A DNA stretch of 64,000 nt, from NCBI RefSeq assembly GCF_041435335.1, contig NZ_CP108430.1, positions 9,334,001 through 9,398,000 on the forward strand, given 5' to 3'. The stretch comes from Streptomyces sp. NBC_01283 (GTDB lineage: Bacteria; Actinomycetota; Actinomycetes; Streptomycetales; Streptomycetaceae). Within the stretch, counting starts at the first letter, position 1. Each line of letters opens with the position of its first letter. Position numbers and translations under genes: made by a program. Shown here one piece after another: positions 1 to 7,507 of this stretch. A model generated the notes under the pieces. It saw nothing but the letters and a program-made list of their open reading frames with translations, ran no database searches and was not told the DNA's origin.

Positions 1-296
1 CCGGAGTTGGCGAAGAACAGGGACTGCAGCTCAGCCGGAAGTACCTGCCCCAAACGGTCACACAGGTCGAGCAGGGGCCGGTGTCGCACGGTCACGTACT
101 GGCCGTGGATCAGTCGACTGGCCTGGTAGGCGATCGCGTCGACCACCCACGGGTGACAGTGGCCGGTGCTGGTGACCCCGATCCCGGCAGTGAAGTCCAG
201 ATATCGCTGCCCGTCGTCTCCGTACACGTCCAGCCCTTTTGCGTGACTGACGGTGACCGGAGTCGCTGGCTTGAGAACGGGCGATAAGCGTGCCAT
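1..296 (-). CDS. Class III PLP aminotransferase, N-terminal part (partial, cut by window edge)
   Basis: The reading frame opens at an ATG (complement of 294-296) and stays open to the window edge, giving about 98 residues. The sequence reads like the start of 4-aminobutyrate/acetylornithine-type aminotransferases: a GLDVYGDDGQRYLDF segment, then DFTAGIGVTSTGHCHP (the glycine-rich N-terminal signature of the fold-type I class III family), and FFANSG right at the edge. The PLP lysine lies beyond the window, so activity cannot be judged. It is transcribed away from the dioxygenase operon at 623, and the shared 326-bp gap holds two matching operator-like palindromes, so the two units are probably co-regulated. 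The amino donor and keto acceptor cannot be told. The class call is secure and the substrate is unknown. Confidence 0.8.
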   Translation of the reverse strand, partial: MARLSPVLKPATPVTVSHAKGLDVYGDDGQRYLDFTAGIGVTSTGHCHPWVVDAIAYQASRLIHGQYVTVRHRPLLDLCDRLGQVLPAELQSLFFANS

Positions 297-374
297 GGGT
301 CGTCCCTCCGTGTGGTTGCACCCCTGTGGCGCTGCGCCGACCCGATGAAGGTAGCCAGGCCAACCCGAAAAGAC

Positions 375-390
375 AACCGGACAGTCGGTT
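375..390. promoter_or_regulatory. Operator-like palindrome, copy 1
   Basis: The sequence AACC-N8-GGTT, with inner bases GGACAGTC, has the form of a TetR-family operator. It recurs with the same arms and spacer at 497-512. It lies in the divergent gap between the aminotransferase (starts at 296) and the dioxygenase (starts at 623), about 80 bp upstream of the aminotransferase start. No regulator gene for it is in the window. Confidence 0.45.
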
Positions 391-489
391 TATTGCTCGC
401 CTGCCCCATGGGGGAGATATGCATGCTTACTGGTGGTTTGCCCCGTGGAGATGCCGCAGTTGGGCGATGTCCTGTGCAGTTTTCTCGCC

Positions 490-518
490 TTGACAAAACC
501 ACACGGTCGGTTTTTGAT
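490..518 (+). promoter_or_regulatory. Candidate promoter with embedded operator copy 2
   Basis: A consensus -35 (TTGACA, 490-495) is followed after 17 bases by a weak -10 (TTTGAT, 513-518). The spacer is occupied by the second AACC-N8-GGTT palindrome (497-512; inner bases ACACGGTC). A repressor bound there would cover the promoter spacer, so this looks like a repressible promoter for the operon starting at 623. Promoter strength is inferred only from the hexamers. Confidence 0.45.
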
Positions 519-622
519 GCGTTGGTCAGCCATCACGCCGCCCTTCACCGCACGCGGCGTGTCACCAGGAGCCACCAGTTGTTGATCACCTGCCGTCAGA
601 GCAGGGGAATTCGAGGGGTCTG

Positions 623-1582
623 ATGACTGCGCCGCTTTTCGAACTGACCGACCGAGAACGCTCCGTCCTGTGGCAGCAGGCCGAGGAGGTCGTCCACCAC
701 GGCCCCGAGGCCGTCGGCGAGGACGCCCTGCCCATACGCGTGAAGGAAGCGATACAGGACTTCGGCCGGGACTCGGGCGAGAGGGGTTTCATGCTCCTGC
801 GCGGCCTGGAACTCGGCCCGCTCCCGCCCACACACGCCGACGGCGAACCGGCGACCCTACCGGGTCACGGCACGGCCGGCCTGGGCATGCTCATCGCCGA
901 AACGCTCGGCACGATGATCGGCTACGCCGACGAGAAAAGCGGCGACCTGGTCCACAACGTGCAGCCGCTGCCCGGCGAGGAGACACGGATCGAGGGCTCC
1001 GGATCCGTGGCGTTCGACTTTCACATCGAGAACGTCCACCACTCGCTGCGCCCGGATTTCATCGGCCTGATCTGTCTCCGGCAGGACCACGACGGCATCG
1101 CGTCGACCCGCATCGCCTCCTGCCGCGAAGCGATGGACCTGCTCAAGCCCGAGACGGTGGAATCCCTGCGGCAGTGCCAGTTCTACAGCAACTACCCGGG
1201 CTCCTTCACCAGGGAGGCCACCGTGGAACCCGCTCCCTCGGGCCCCCACCCGGTCCTGTTCGGCAGCACCGACAAGCCGTTCATGCGCTTCAACTCCCAC
1301 AACACCACCTCACTGAACAAGGCGGGCCGTGCCGCACTTCGCGCTCTTGCCGAGGCGCTCGAAGACGTCTGCCACGACGTGATCCTCCAGCCGGGCGACT
1401 GCGCCCTCCTGGACAACAACGTCGCGGCACACGGGCGTTCGGCGTTCGAGCCCCGCTACGACGGACAGGACCGATGGCTTCGGCGGTTCTACTCGATCAA
1501 GTCGATCCCGCACTCCGTGCTGCAGATGATGGACGGCTCGCGCGTCGTCCCGCCGATCCCGGCCATCGAAGGCATCTGGTGA
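623..1582 (+). CDS. Clavaminate-synthase-like Fe(II)/2-oxoglutarate dioxygenase
   Basis: This 319-residue protein belongs to the TauD/clavaminate synthase-like group that includes VioC and AsnO, which hydroxylate free or carrier-bound amino acids at C-beta. It shows the iron-binding HxE motif in DFHIENVHHS (about residues 132-141), the long LICLRQDHDG stretch after it, a distal histidine in NVAAHGRSAF (about residue 272) and the 2-oxoglutarate arginine region RWLRRFY. HxE rather than HxD is usual for this subgroup. It heads an operon; its stop is 17 bp before the start of the next gene, which has its own Shine-Dalgarno. With the oxidase, exporter and divergent aminotransferase it suggests metabolism of a hydroxylated, non-proteinogenic amino acid. 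The actual substrate cannot be read from sequence. Confidence 0.8.
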   Translation: MTAPLFELTDRERSVLWQQAEEVVHHGPEAVGEDALPIRVKEAIQDFGRDSGERGFMLLRGLELGPLPPTHADGEPATLPGHGTAGLGMLIAETLGTMIGYADEKSGDLVHNVQPLPGEETRIEGSGSVAFDFHIENVHHSLRPDFIGLICLRQDHDGIASTRIASCREAMDLLKPETVESLRQCQFYSNYPGSFTREATVEPAPSGPHPVLFGSTDKPFMRFNSHNTTSLNKAGRAALRALAEALEDVCHDVILQPGDCALLDNNVAAHGRSAFEPRYDGQDRWLRRFYSIKSIPHSVLQMMDGSRVVPPIPAIEGIW

Positions 1583-1599
1583 GGCAACAGGAGAAGCAC

Positions 1600-2685
1600 G
1601 TGCCCGACCTCGACGCACTCCTGTCGCTCGCCGACTTCGAGCAGCGCTGGATGGCTCACGCGGACCGGCCTGTCGCCCAGTACGTGGCAGGCGGAGCGGG
1701 ATCGGACGGTGTGGTCGCCACCAACACGGCAGCGTTCGACGACGTATGGCTGTGCCCGCGGGGGCTGCACGACGGCCCCGCGGAACTCGACACATCGGCC
1801 ACGGTGCTGGGCCATGAGCTCAGCTTCCCGCTCATGCTCGCGCCCACGAGCCCGCAGCGGCTGGTGCATCCGGACGCCGAACTGGCCACCGGACGAGCGG
1901 CGGCCCAGCGCGGCCTGCTGTCGATCGTCAGCACCGACTCGCACTTCGCCTACTCCCAGATCGCGGAAGCAGCGCCTGGCCGTACCTGGTTCCAGCTGTT
2001 CCCCTACCGCTCTCGCACGGACGTCGACGCCACGGTCGAGTACGCCGAGAACTGCGGCGCCTCGGCCCTGGTCGTCACGGTTGACGCATCATTCCCGGCG
2101 CGGCGGCTGACCACGGTGCGGGCGGGCTACCGGCTGCCCCCCGGCGTCGACTACGGAACCCTGCGAACCCTGGGAATCCTGCAGGGCGATCCACCACGCG
2201 GCGGTCGGCACGAAAAGATCCCTGTCACCTGGGACGATCTCAAGCGCATTCGCGCCCGGACCTCCCTGCCGATCCTCGTCAAAGGCGTGCTCCGGCCGGC
2301 CGACGCCCGGCGCTGCGTCGATCTGGGTGCCGACGCGACCATCGTCTCCAACCACGGCGGCCGTCAGCTGGATGGTGTCCTGCCGGCCCTGTTCGCCCTG
2401 CGCTCGATCGTCGCGGCCGTCCCGCGAACTCACCCGGTGATCCTCGACGGCGGGATCCGCTCCGGCATCGACCTCGCCAAGGCGATCGCGCTCGGAGCCC
2501 GGGCGGTGTGCATCGGCAGACCCTACCTCTGGGGGCTCGGCCTCGGCGGTCAGCAGGGAGTGGAACGCGTAGTGGACCTCCTGCACGCCGAATTCAGCGA
2601 CGCCCTCCTGCAGCTGGGAATCACCACGGTCGAGGAGTTGGACGACTCGTTCGTGACCACGTCGTGCCGTCACGTGCGCGGCTGA
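1600..2685 (+). CDS. FMN-dependent alpha-hydroxyacid oxidase/dehydrogenase
   Basis: This is a glycolate oxidase / lactate oxidase / mandelate dehydrogenase-family flavoprotein of about 361 residues that converts 2-hydroxy acids to 2-keto acids. Motifs in order: LMLAPTSPQRLVHPDAE near the N-terminus, LVVTVDA, the lysine strand LPILVKGVL, the catalytic SNHGGRQLDG (His and Arg), and the FMN-phosphate region DGGIRSGIDLAKA with GARAVCIGRPYLWGL. I chose GTG 1600 because GGAG at 1590-1593 sits 6 bases upstream; an in-frame GTG at 1579 overlapping the previous stop is possible. The frame stays open far upstream, but that is an overlap shadow of the dioxygenase gene. Hydroxymandelate oxidases of glycopeptide pathways belong here, but the other hydroxyphenylglycine genes are absent, so I do not assign that role. 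Confidence 0.85.
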   Translation: MPDLDALLSLADFEQRWMAHADRPVAQYVAGGAGSDGVVATNTAAFDDVWLCPRGLHDGPAELDTSATVLGHELSFPLMLAPTSPQRLVHPDAELATGRAAAQRGLLSIVSTDSHFAYSQIAEAAPGRTWFQLFPYRSRTDVDATVEYAENCGASALVVTVDASFPARRLTTVRAGYRLPPGVDYGTLRTLGILQGDPPRGGRHEKIPVTWDDLKRIRARTSLPILVKGVLRPADARRCVDLGADATIVSNHGGRQLDGVLPALFALRSIVAAVPRTHPVILDGGIRSGIDLAKAIALGARAVCIGRPYLWGLGLGGQQGVERVVDLLHAEFSDALLQLGITTVEELDDSFVTTSCRHVRG

Positions 2686-2747
2686 CCCGGTAGCCCCGTC
2701 CAGAAGAACGTATGACGCACCCACGAAGACAAGGGAGCAACCACACG

Positions 2748-3740
2748 GTGGCGATGCTGAAACCGCACGGTGGCGAAGCGCCGCATCGCTCGCCCGCTCC
2801 TGGCCGCGGCAGGAGCGGCCGGCTGCTGCCCGGGCTCGGCCTGGCGGTCGCAGCCGCCGTCGCGATGGGCGGCGCGGCGCCGGCGCTGAAGGCCCTGGGG
2901 ACGACCGGGCTCACGGCCGTTCAGATCATTCAGGCCCGAGCGATCGTGGGAGCCGCGCTGCTGCTGCTCGTCGCCGCGACCCTCCACCGCGGACAACTGC
3001 GCGTGCGAGCGCGCGACATGTGGCTGGTCCTCCTTTACGGCGCCATCAGCCTCGCCCTGAACCAGGTCGCGTTCACCATGGCCCTGGTACGGCTCCCGGT
3101 GGGCGTGGCCCTGCTGGTGGAGTACCTGTCCCCGCTGCTGGTCGCACTCTGGGTGCGGCTCGTCCAGCGCAAACAGATCTCCGGCCTGGTGTGGGCGGGG
3201 ATCTGCCTCACCCTCATCGGCTTGTCCCTCACCGGGAAAGTGTGGTCCGGGGGCGGTCTGGACGGGCCCGGCCTGGGGCTGGCACTCCTGGCCGCGCTGA
3301 CTCTGGCAAGCCGCTTCCTGCTCGCCGAGCGAGGCCTGCGCAGCTACGAGCCGCTGGTCATGTCAGCCTGGGGGGCCACCGTGGGTGCCGTCACCCTCAC
3401 GCTGGTCACCCTCTTCGAACCGTTCCCGCTCGACGCGCTGGGGCGAGATGCTGCGCTCAACGACTGGACCGTCCCGGTCTGGGCGCTGGTGATCTGGGTG
3501 GGAGTGATCGGCATGGCCGGCGGCCTGGCGCTCGGCGCCGCCGCCCAGCGCCGGCTCCCGCCGACCTCGGCCAGCCTCATGCTGACCCTGGAGGTGGTGG
3601 CCGGAGCCGTACTCGCCTACATCGTGCTCGGCGAGGTGCTGTCACCGGAACAACTGGCCGGATCCGCCATGATGCTCGCCGGAATCGTGCTGGCGCAGCT
3701 CGCCGTCCTGAGGCGCCCGCCGCCGCCCGACGACCGATGA
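2748..3740 (+). CDS. EamA/DMT-family membrane transporter (RhtA-like)
   Basis: This is a ten-helix drug/metabolite transporter of about 330 residues, likely an inner-membrane exporter of amino acids or small metabolites. The translated sequence alternates hydrophobic spans of about 20 residues with short basic loops. It carries two EamA-like halves: GLAVAAAVAMGGAAPALKAL at the start, and the second repeat ending in the TSASLMLTLEVVAGAVLAYI and GEVLSPEQLAG region that is typical of the family C-terminus. The start could be ATG 2712, GTG 2748 or ATG 2754. I prefer GTG 2748 because of AAGGGAG at 2731-2737. It follows the oxidase by about 60 bp and is probably cotranscribed, so it may export the product of the dioxygenase/oxidase pair. 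Confidence 0.8.
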   Translation: MAMLKPHGGEAPHRSPAPGRGRSGRLLPGLGLAVAAAVAMGGAAPALKALGTTGLTAVQIIQARAIVGAALLLLVAATLHRGQLRVRARDMWLVLLYGAISLALNQVAFTMALVRLPVGVALLVEYLSPLLVALWVRLVQRKQISGLVWAGICLTLIGLSLTGKVWSGGGLDGPGLGLALLAALTLASRFLLAERGLRSYEPLVMSAWGATVGAVTLTLVTLFEPFPLDALGRDAALNDWTVPVWALVIWVGVIGMAGGLALGAAAQRRLPPTSASLMLTLEVVAGAVLAYIVLGEVLSPEQLAGSAMMLAGIVLAQLAVLRRPPPPDDR

Positions 3741-3777
3741 GCCGACCCGAGGGGGCCCCACGCTGCCGCCACCGTGC

Positions 3778-4257
3778 CTACCCGGCGGGTAGACCACTGA
3801 CCTCGAACACCGGGTAATCCGCGGCGATGTGCTCGAAGTCGTCGAGCGGTGCGTCGGGGTCCACCGGTACATGTGGCCGCGCACCAGGAGCCACCTGCAG
3901 GTACTGCTTCATGATGGGGGCGCGGCTCTCCACCGGAAGCTCCTGCAGCCGGACATCGAAGTCCCGGCCGCGCCTGATCACAGCCTTCCCGCTCGCGGCA
4001 CGGACATTGCGGACCCAGTTGGCGTCGGCTCCCAGCATCGAAACCACGTACCGCTTGCCCTCGAAGTCCACCATCATCACGGGGAAAGAGATCGTCCTGG
4101 CGCTCGACCGTCCCCGCACGCACAGCGTGACACCGCCCCTGCGCCCGCGCGCGGAACTGTATTTCCATCTCCAGTAGCGGTTGAGCAGTTGGACCACCGC
4201 GCCAGGCCGGGCACCGGGGTATATCGATCGCTTCAACCGGTATAAAAGATGCAACAT
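3778..4257 (-). CDS. Deazaflavin (F420)-dependent nitroreductase-family protein
   Basis: This 159-residue protein resembles the small split-barrel F420-binding Ddn/DUF385 family. Supporting stretches are YWRWKYSSARGRRGGVTLCV, FPVMMVDFEGKRYVVSMLGADANWVRNVRA (split here for description: the LGADANWVRNVRA part is the family's best-known motif) and VRLQELPVESRAPIMKQYL near the C-terminus. The chosen start, ATG at 4257, has GGAGGG almost touching it. The next codon is TTG, which would give more usual spacing, so the true start may be one codon later. Codon 5 is TTA, a possible bldA target. It converges with the transporter and stands apart from the biosynthetic block; no F420 biosynthesis genes are near. 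Which substrate is reduced is unknown. Confidence 0.75.
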   Translation of the reverse strand: MLHLLYRLKRSIYPGARPGAVVQLLNRYWRWKYSSARGRRGGVTLCVRGRSSARTISFPVMMVDFEGKRYVVSMLGADANWVRNVRAASGKAVIRRGRDFDVRLQELPVESRAPIMKQYLQVAPGARPHVPVDPDAPLDDFEHIAADYPVFEVSGLPAG

Positions 4258-4484
4258 CCCTCCATTATGGACCACATGGGTTCCCCGGCCCGGCAATGAA
4301 CGTCCCGCCGACCCCGATCGGGGATCTGTCCTTGCCCAAGTGCCCCTGTACCAGCGGTGCATGTGCATGGACTTTGAACGGTGTGACCCCGCGCCGCAAC
4401 GCGTACATGCCGACGGGCCTGCCCGCGCTCTCGAACCACGGTCGGCGCCCGAAGCGCCCGAAGCGACCATTGCACCCGACGACG

Positions 4485-4935
4485 ATGGCGGTGAAGGACG
4501 AGCGCACGGGGGAGTGGCGCAGTGCACCGGCGCCCGGCGCGCTGCCGGCCGTGTACGAGCCGGTGGAGTGCGAGGTTCCCGACGGGCACCCGGTGTCGAA
4601 GGGCAAGTTCGCGCGCCACCACCAGCGCACCCCTGACCAGATGCTGGTGGAGGAGTCCTTCGACTGGTGCCGGCCGCTGACGGACGCGGAATGCATGAAG
4701 CCCTATGCCGTCGGCATCGACGTCAACCTGGCGTTCGCCGCGGCCGCGAACCGCCTCACCGTCGGTCTGGGCTGCCCCACGCACGTCCAACGCCCGACTG
4801 CCTTCACCGTTCACGGCGAAGAGGGAGCATCCGGAGGGCCCGGCTTGGTATGCCACACCCCCCGGTCGCCTACGCGGTGGAGCTCGGCCACCTGGTCCAA
4901 CCGATCGAAACGTCCGCTACGAGCACGGCGGGCTC
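4485..4935 (+). pseudogene. tap: Remnant of telomere-associated protein gene (tap), frameshifted
   Basis: One frame gives a continuous block that I recognise as the middle of Streptomyces Tap, the protein that helps recruit terminal protein to linear chromosome and plasmid ends. The retained motifs are DERTGEWRSAPAPGALP, a HHQRTPDQMLVEESFDWCR stretch, LTDAECMKPYAVGIDVNLAF, and AAANRLTVGLGCP. After about 4810 the similarity moves to another frame (REHPEGPAWYATP) and then to the third (HPPVAYAVELGHLVQPIE), so at least two frameshifts are present. The N-terminal helix-turn-helix and the C-terminal third are missing. It lies just upstream of an intact operon encoding a much smaller Tap-like protein, so the area looks like a degraded end-maintenance locus from a linear replicon. 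Confidence 0.75.
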
Positions 4936-5124
4936 CGGCCTTCCCTGCGGGGGTGGCAGACTCCCCGCCGTCTCCTTGGGGAGGATCTGCCGCTGTCCCG
5001 TTGAGGGGCTGCGAATGGGGGCTTCGGTATGCGCGGAGCACTGGCGTGGCTGGCCGGCGCGAGGCGCAACAGAGAGAGCGGTCAGGGGCAGGGGTGGGTA
5101 GTTCCGGTAGCCCGATTCTCTCAT

Positions 5125-5175
5125 GTCAATGAATGAGGGATGGTCAATGAATGAGGGATGGTCAAAGAATTGATG
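5125..5175 (+). repeat. Tandem 18-bp direct repeats (iteron-like)
   Basis: The unit GTCAATGAATGAGGGATG occurs twice back to back (5125-5142 and 5143-5160). A third, degenerate copy starting GTCAAAGAATTGATG follows immediately. The array is AT-richer than its surroundings and lies directly upstream of the small operon at 5205. This is the arrangement of plasmid iterons or of an autoregulatory operator for the first gene of that operon. Confidence 0.75.
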
Positions 5176-5204
5176 TTTGTGTCCATATCTGGGATGATTC
5201 GGTT

Positions 5205-5450
5205 GTGTCGGATGTGGATGATGAGCGTGAACTGGCTGAGGCGGTGGCCGTGTTGCGGGCCGCCGAAGCGCGGGTGACCGCAGCGTTGCGTGTCTTTTTG
5301 GCCCGGGATCCGGTCACGGGCCGCCCGGTGCACGGCCGGATCGGCCGTGCGGCACAGCTGACCGGCTGGGGCGAACAGCGCGTGAAAGAGACTGTCACCC
5401 CGGCCCTCGCCGAGCGCCGCCGGGGCAAGCGCAAGGACACCGGCGCATGA
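5205..5450 (+). CDS. Small hypothetical protein, first gene of Tap-like operon
   Basis: This is an 81-residue acidic-to-basic protein with a short N-terminal DDERELAEAVAVLRAAEARV helix and a basic tail ending RRRGKRKD. I do not recognise its family. The middle (GRIGRAAQLTGWGEQRVKETV) could form a helix-turn-helix-like pair of helices, which would suit a small DNA-binding protein, but that is inference. The frame is open further upstream to an ATG at 5151 inside the repeats; I prefer GTG 5205 because an upstream start would lie within the iterons and lacks a ribosome-binding site. Its stop overlaps the next start (ATGA, 5447-5450), which is strong evidence of translational coupling. The repeats just upstream may be its binding sites. 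Confidence 0.65.
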   Translation: MSDVDDERELAEAVAVLRAAEARVTAALRVFLARDPVTGRPVHGRIGRAAQLTGWGEQRVKETVTPALAERRRGKRKDTGA

Positions 5451-7066
5451 GTGACTTCGATGCGATCGACTCGCTCCTCGCCTCCGTGACCCCCCAAGCC
5501 ACGTTGCCCCCACATGCAGCACGACGGGAACTGCGAGAACAAGCCCGCCTGTCGAAGACACAGATTGCTCAGGCGCTCGGGGTGAGCCCGTCCACAATCG
5601 CCGCCTGGGAAAACAGCCGGGATCCCGCGGGCGAGGTCCGCACCCGCTACGCCTACCTCCTGCAGGGCCTGGCCGCCAAAGCCGCCGAAGAATCGCCCGG
5701 CGCCGCCCCCTGGACTCAAGAGACCGCCCCGACCGCAGCCCAGCAGACCGCTCCGGTGCCGGCACCGGAGACAACGTCAGAACCGGCCGGCGCAGCCGCC
5801 ACCTCAGGCCCGGCAGGGGACGAGGACGACGTCGAAGCCTTGGCCCTGCCGGAGCCGTGTGTGTTGTGTGGCCAGCCGGCCCGGCAGCGCGTGGCCGGCT
5901 TCCCCCAGCACCTGGATTCCGCCCACTGCCAAAACCCCGCCCCGCCCACCGCCCCCGCCGCATCGGCTCTCGCTGCACCGGCTGCCGCCACACCAGCCGC
6001 CGAACCGCAGCCCCCCTCCACACCCCGCCACTCCGCCGCCCCATCCGGCGCGCAGCACCCTGGCCCGGCCGGGCGCACCAAGACGCCGACCCGACGTGCA
6101 TTCCAGCCCTCCGACAATCCGGTCGGCCTGATCACCCGCGCCGTCCAGAGCACCCTCGCGCAGCATCACGGCGACGTGGAAGCAGCGACCGCAGCCTTGG
6201 TGAAGAAGGCGGTCCCGGACGCGATGGCCCTGCTGGACGAGACCCGCAAAGGCGCCCGCTACGACGTCATCGCCCACCCCTGGATCCCAGACGTCCTCAA
6301 AAAGCAGACCTCCCGCGGCCCGGACCAGATCTGGGAAGCCCGCCCCAAATGGACCCGGCCCCAACTCCCGCCCGGCCACCACCAGGTCACCGCCCTAGAC
6401 ATCAACGGCGCCTACCTCTCCGCCCTCAAAACCCATCTGCCGATCGGCCAGCTCGAACACTCCACCAACACCGGCCACGACCGCCGCCGCGCCGGCATCC
6501 ACCTCATCACCCCACCCGCCTGGGAGCACGACGCCTACTTGCCCAACCCGATCGGCGAGCGCGACGAGCCCGGCCCCCTGTGGGTCACCGAGCCCACCCT
6601 GCGCCTGCTGCTGCGCCTGTCGGGCTCGAAGTACGGGCTGTGCGAGGCGCCGGAAGTCCACGAGTCCTACACATCGGGGGCGACGGAGAACCTGCTGGAG
6701 AAGTTCCGCATCGCGCTCAAGGACGCCCGCGACACCGCCATCGCCGACGGCGACGCGGTCACCCTGGAGTACGTGAAGGCGATGTACTCGAAGTTCGTCT
6801 CCACCATGGGGGAGTCGAACTACAACCGGGAGCTGTACCGGCCGGACTGGATGCACATCATCCGCTCCCAGGCCTTCGCCAACCTCTGGATGAAGGCGCT
6901 CAAAGCCCACGACGAAGGACTCGCCGTCGTCCGAGCGATGGGCACCGACGAACTCCACGTCATCGGCGACTGGCGCCGTGTCTTCCCCGAAGGCCGCGGG
7001 GTTACCGAGGTCAAGGTCAAAGACCTCTACACCGCAGGCACCGACACGATGGGGGAGAAGCGGTAA
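5447..7066 (+). CDS. XRE helix-turn-helix / Tap-like protein with polymerase-like core
   Basis: This is a 539-residue protein. Residues about 25-70 form a Cro/C1-type helix-turn-helix (LREQARLSKTQIAQALG, then VSPSTIAAWENSRD), the same architecture as the N-terminus of Tap. A Pro/Ala/Thr-rich linker follows, then a Cys-His cluster (CVLCGQP with HLDSAHC) that may bind zinc. The C-terminal half contains HQVTALDINGAYLSALKTH, comparable to the conserved IDVNLAFAAAANRL block of Tap and, distantly, to motif A of family B DNA polymerases. KAMYSKFVSTMGES and AMGTDELHVIGDW sit where polymerase motifs B and C would be. I infer a role in replication, end maintenance or copy control of a mobile replicon. 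It overlaps its upstream neighbour by 4 bp and abuts the next gene. Confidence 0.6.
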   Translation: MSDFDAIDSLLASVTPQATLPPHAARRELREQARLSKTQIAQALGVSPSTIAAWENSRDPAGEVRTRYAYLLQGLAAKAAEESPGAAPWTQETAPTAAQQTAPVPAPETTSEPAGAAATSGPAGDEDDVEALALPEPCVLCGQPARQRVAGFPQHLDSAHCQNPAPPTAPAASALAAPAAATPAAEPQPPSTPRHSAAPSGAQHPGPAGRTKTPTRRAFQPSDNPVGLITRAVQSTLAQHHGDVEAATAALVKKAVPDAMALLDETRKGARYDVIAHPWIPDVLKKQTSRGPDQIWEARPKWTRPQLPPGHHQVTALDINGAYLSALKTHLPIGQLEHSTNTGHDRRRAGIHLITPPAWEHDAYLPNPIGERDEPGPLWVTEPTLRLLLRLSGSKYGLCEAPEVHESYTSGATENLLEKFRIALKDARDTAIADGDAVTLEYVKAMYSKFVSTMGESNYNRELYRPDWMHIIRSQAFANLWMKALKAHDEGLAVVRAMGTDELHVIGDWRRVFPEGRGVTEVKVKDLYTAGTDTMGEKR

Positions 7067-7300
7067 ATGCCGGAGCGCAACAGCGACTTCGGAAGGTTCG
7101 GCGCGAGCGGCGTCAGGGGAAGCGAACTGGTCGGGCAAAAGCTCGACGACCTCGCCGGCGGCATCGCCACCCCCATCACCGAGAAACGCGGTCTCATGGC
7201 GCGCCTCAACGCGAACGGCTGCACCAGGGTGGAGATCCACCCCCTCAACCAGTCCGGCGTCGCCCGGCCGCTGCAGCGCGACGTTCCCTCCGGCACATGA
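7067..7300 (+). CDS. Small hypothetical protein (third gene of Tap-like operon)
   Basis: The start ATG follows directly after the TAA of the upstream gene, and the stop overlaps the next start (ATGA, 7297-7300), so the frame is held in a compact operon. The product is 77 residues. The sequence has a Gly/Ser-rich start (SDFGRFGASGVRGSELVGQK) and a central LMARLNANGCTRVEIHPLNQ. I see no signal peptide, membrane segment or known domain, and I do not recognise it. The strict spacing with its neighbours is the main argument that it is real. Confidence 0.55.
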   Translation: MPERNSDFGRFGASGVRGSELVGQKLDDLAGGIATPITEKRGLMARLNANGCTRVEIHPLNQSGVARPLQRDVPSGT

Positions 7301-7449
7301 ACGTGCGCCGCTGGGACCGGATCGTCGGCGCGTGGGCAGCCGGTGACCACCAGGGCCTGGACGCCGCCTGGACCGACGACGTCCTGCCTGATCTTGGGTC
7401 CCAGTACGGAGCGTACGAGTACTGCACCAACGTCGGCTTCGCTGCATAG
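7297..7449 (+). CDS. Very small hypothetical protein (last gene of Tap-like operon)
   Basis: This is a 50-residue frame that overlaps the previous gene by 4 bp through ATGA. The product begins MNVRRWDRIVGAWAAGDHQG and ends YCTNVGFAA, acidic in the middle. No family is recognised. The coupled start is the only support for expression. It ends 58 bp before the initiator tRNA. Confidence 0.4.
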   Translation: MNVRRWDRIVGAWAAGDHQGLDAAWTDDVLPDLGSQYGAYEYCTNVGFAA

Positions 7450-7507
7450 CCCCTGGCCGGAGGTGGTCTGCGGAGCGCGCGGGATGGCATACCGTGGGCT
7501 TCACCGA

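Noticed and set aside
670..1599. Long N-terminal extension of the hydroxyacid oxidase frame through the dioxygenase gene
   Set aside because: The extension is the out-of-frame reading of the dioxygenase; the oxidase similarity begins after GTG 1600.
1579..2685. Assignment of the FMN oxidase as hydroxymandelate oxidase of hydroxyphenylglycine synthesis
   Set aside because: No hydroxymandelate synthase or HpgT-type gene is in the window, and no A domain shows an Hpg code.
5125..5175. Short repeat array considered as a CRISPR
   Set aside because: Units are directly adjacent without spacers, and no cas genes are present.
5857..7449. Alternative 530-residue plus-strand frame across the Tap-like gene
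   Set aside because: Arg/Pro/His-rich shadow; only its last 50 codons, entered at ATG 7297, form a plausible coupled gene.
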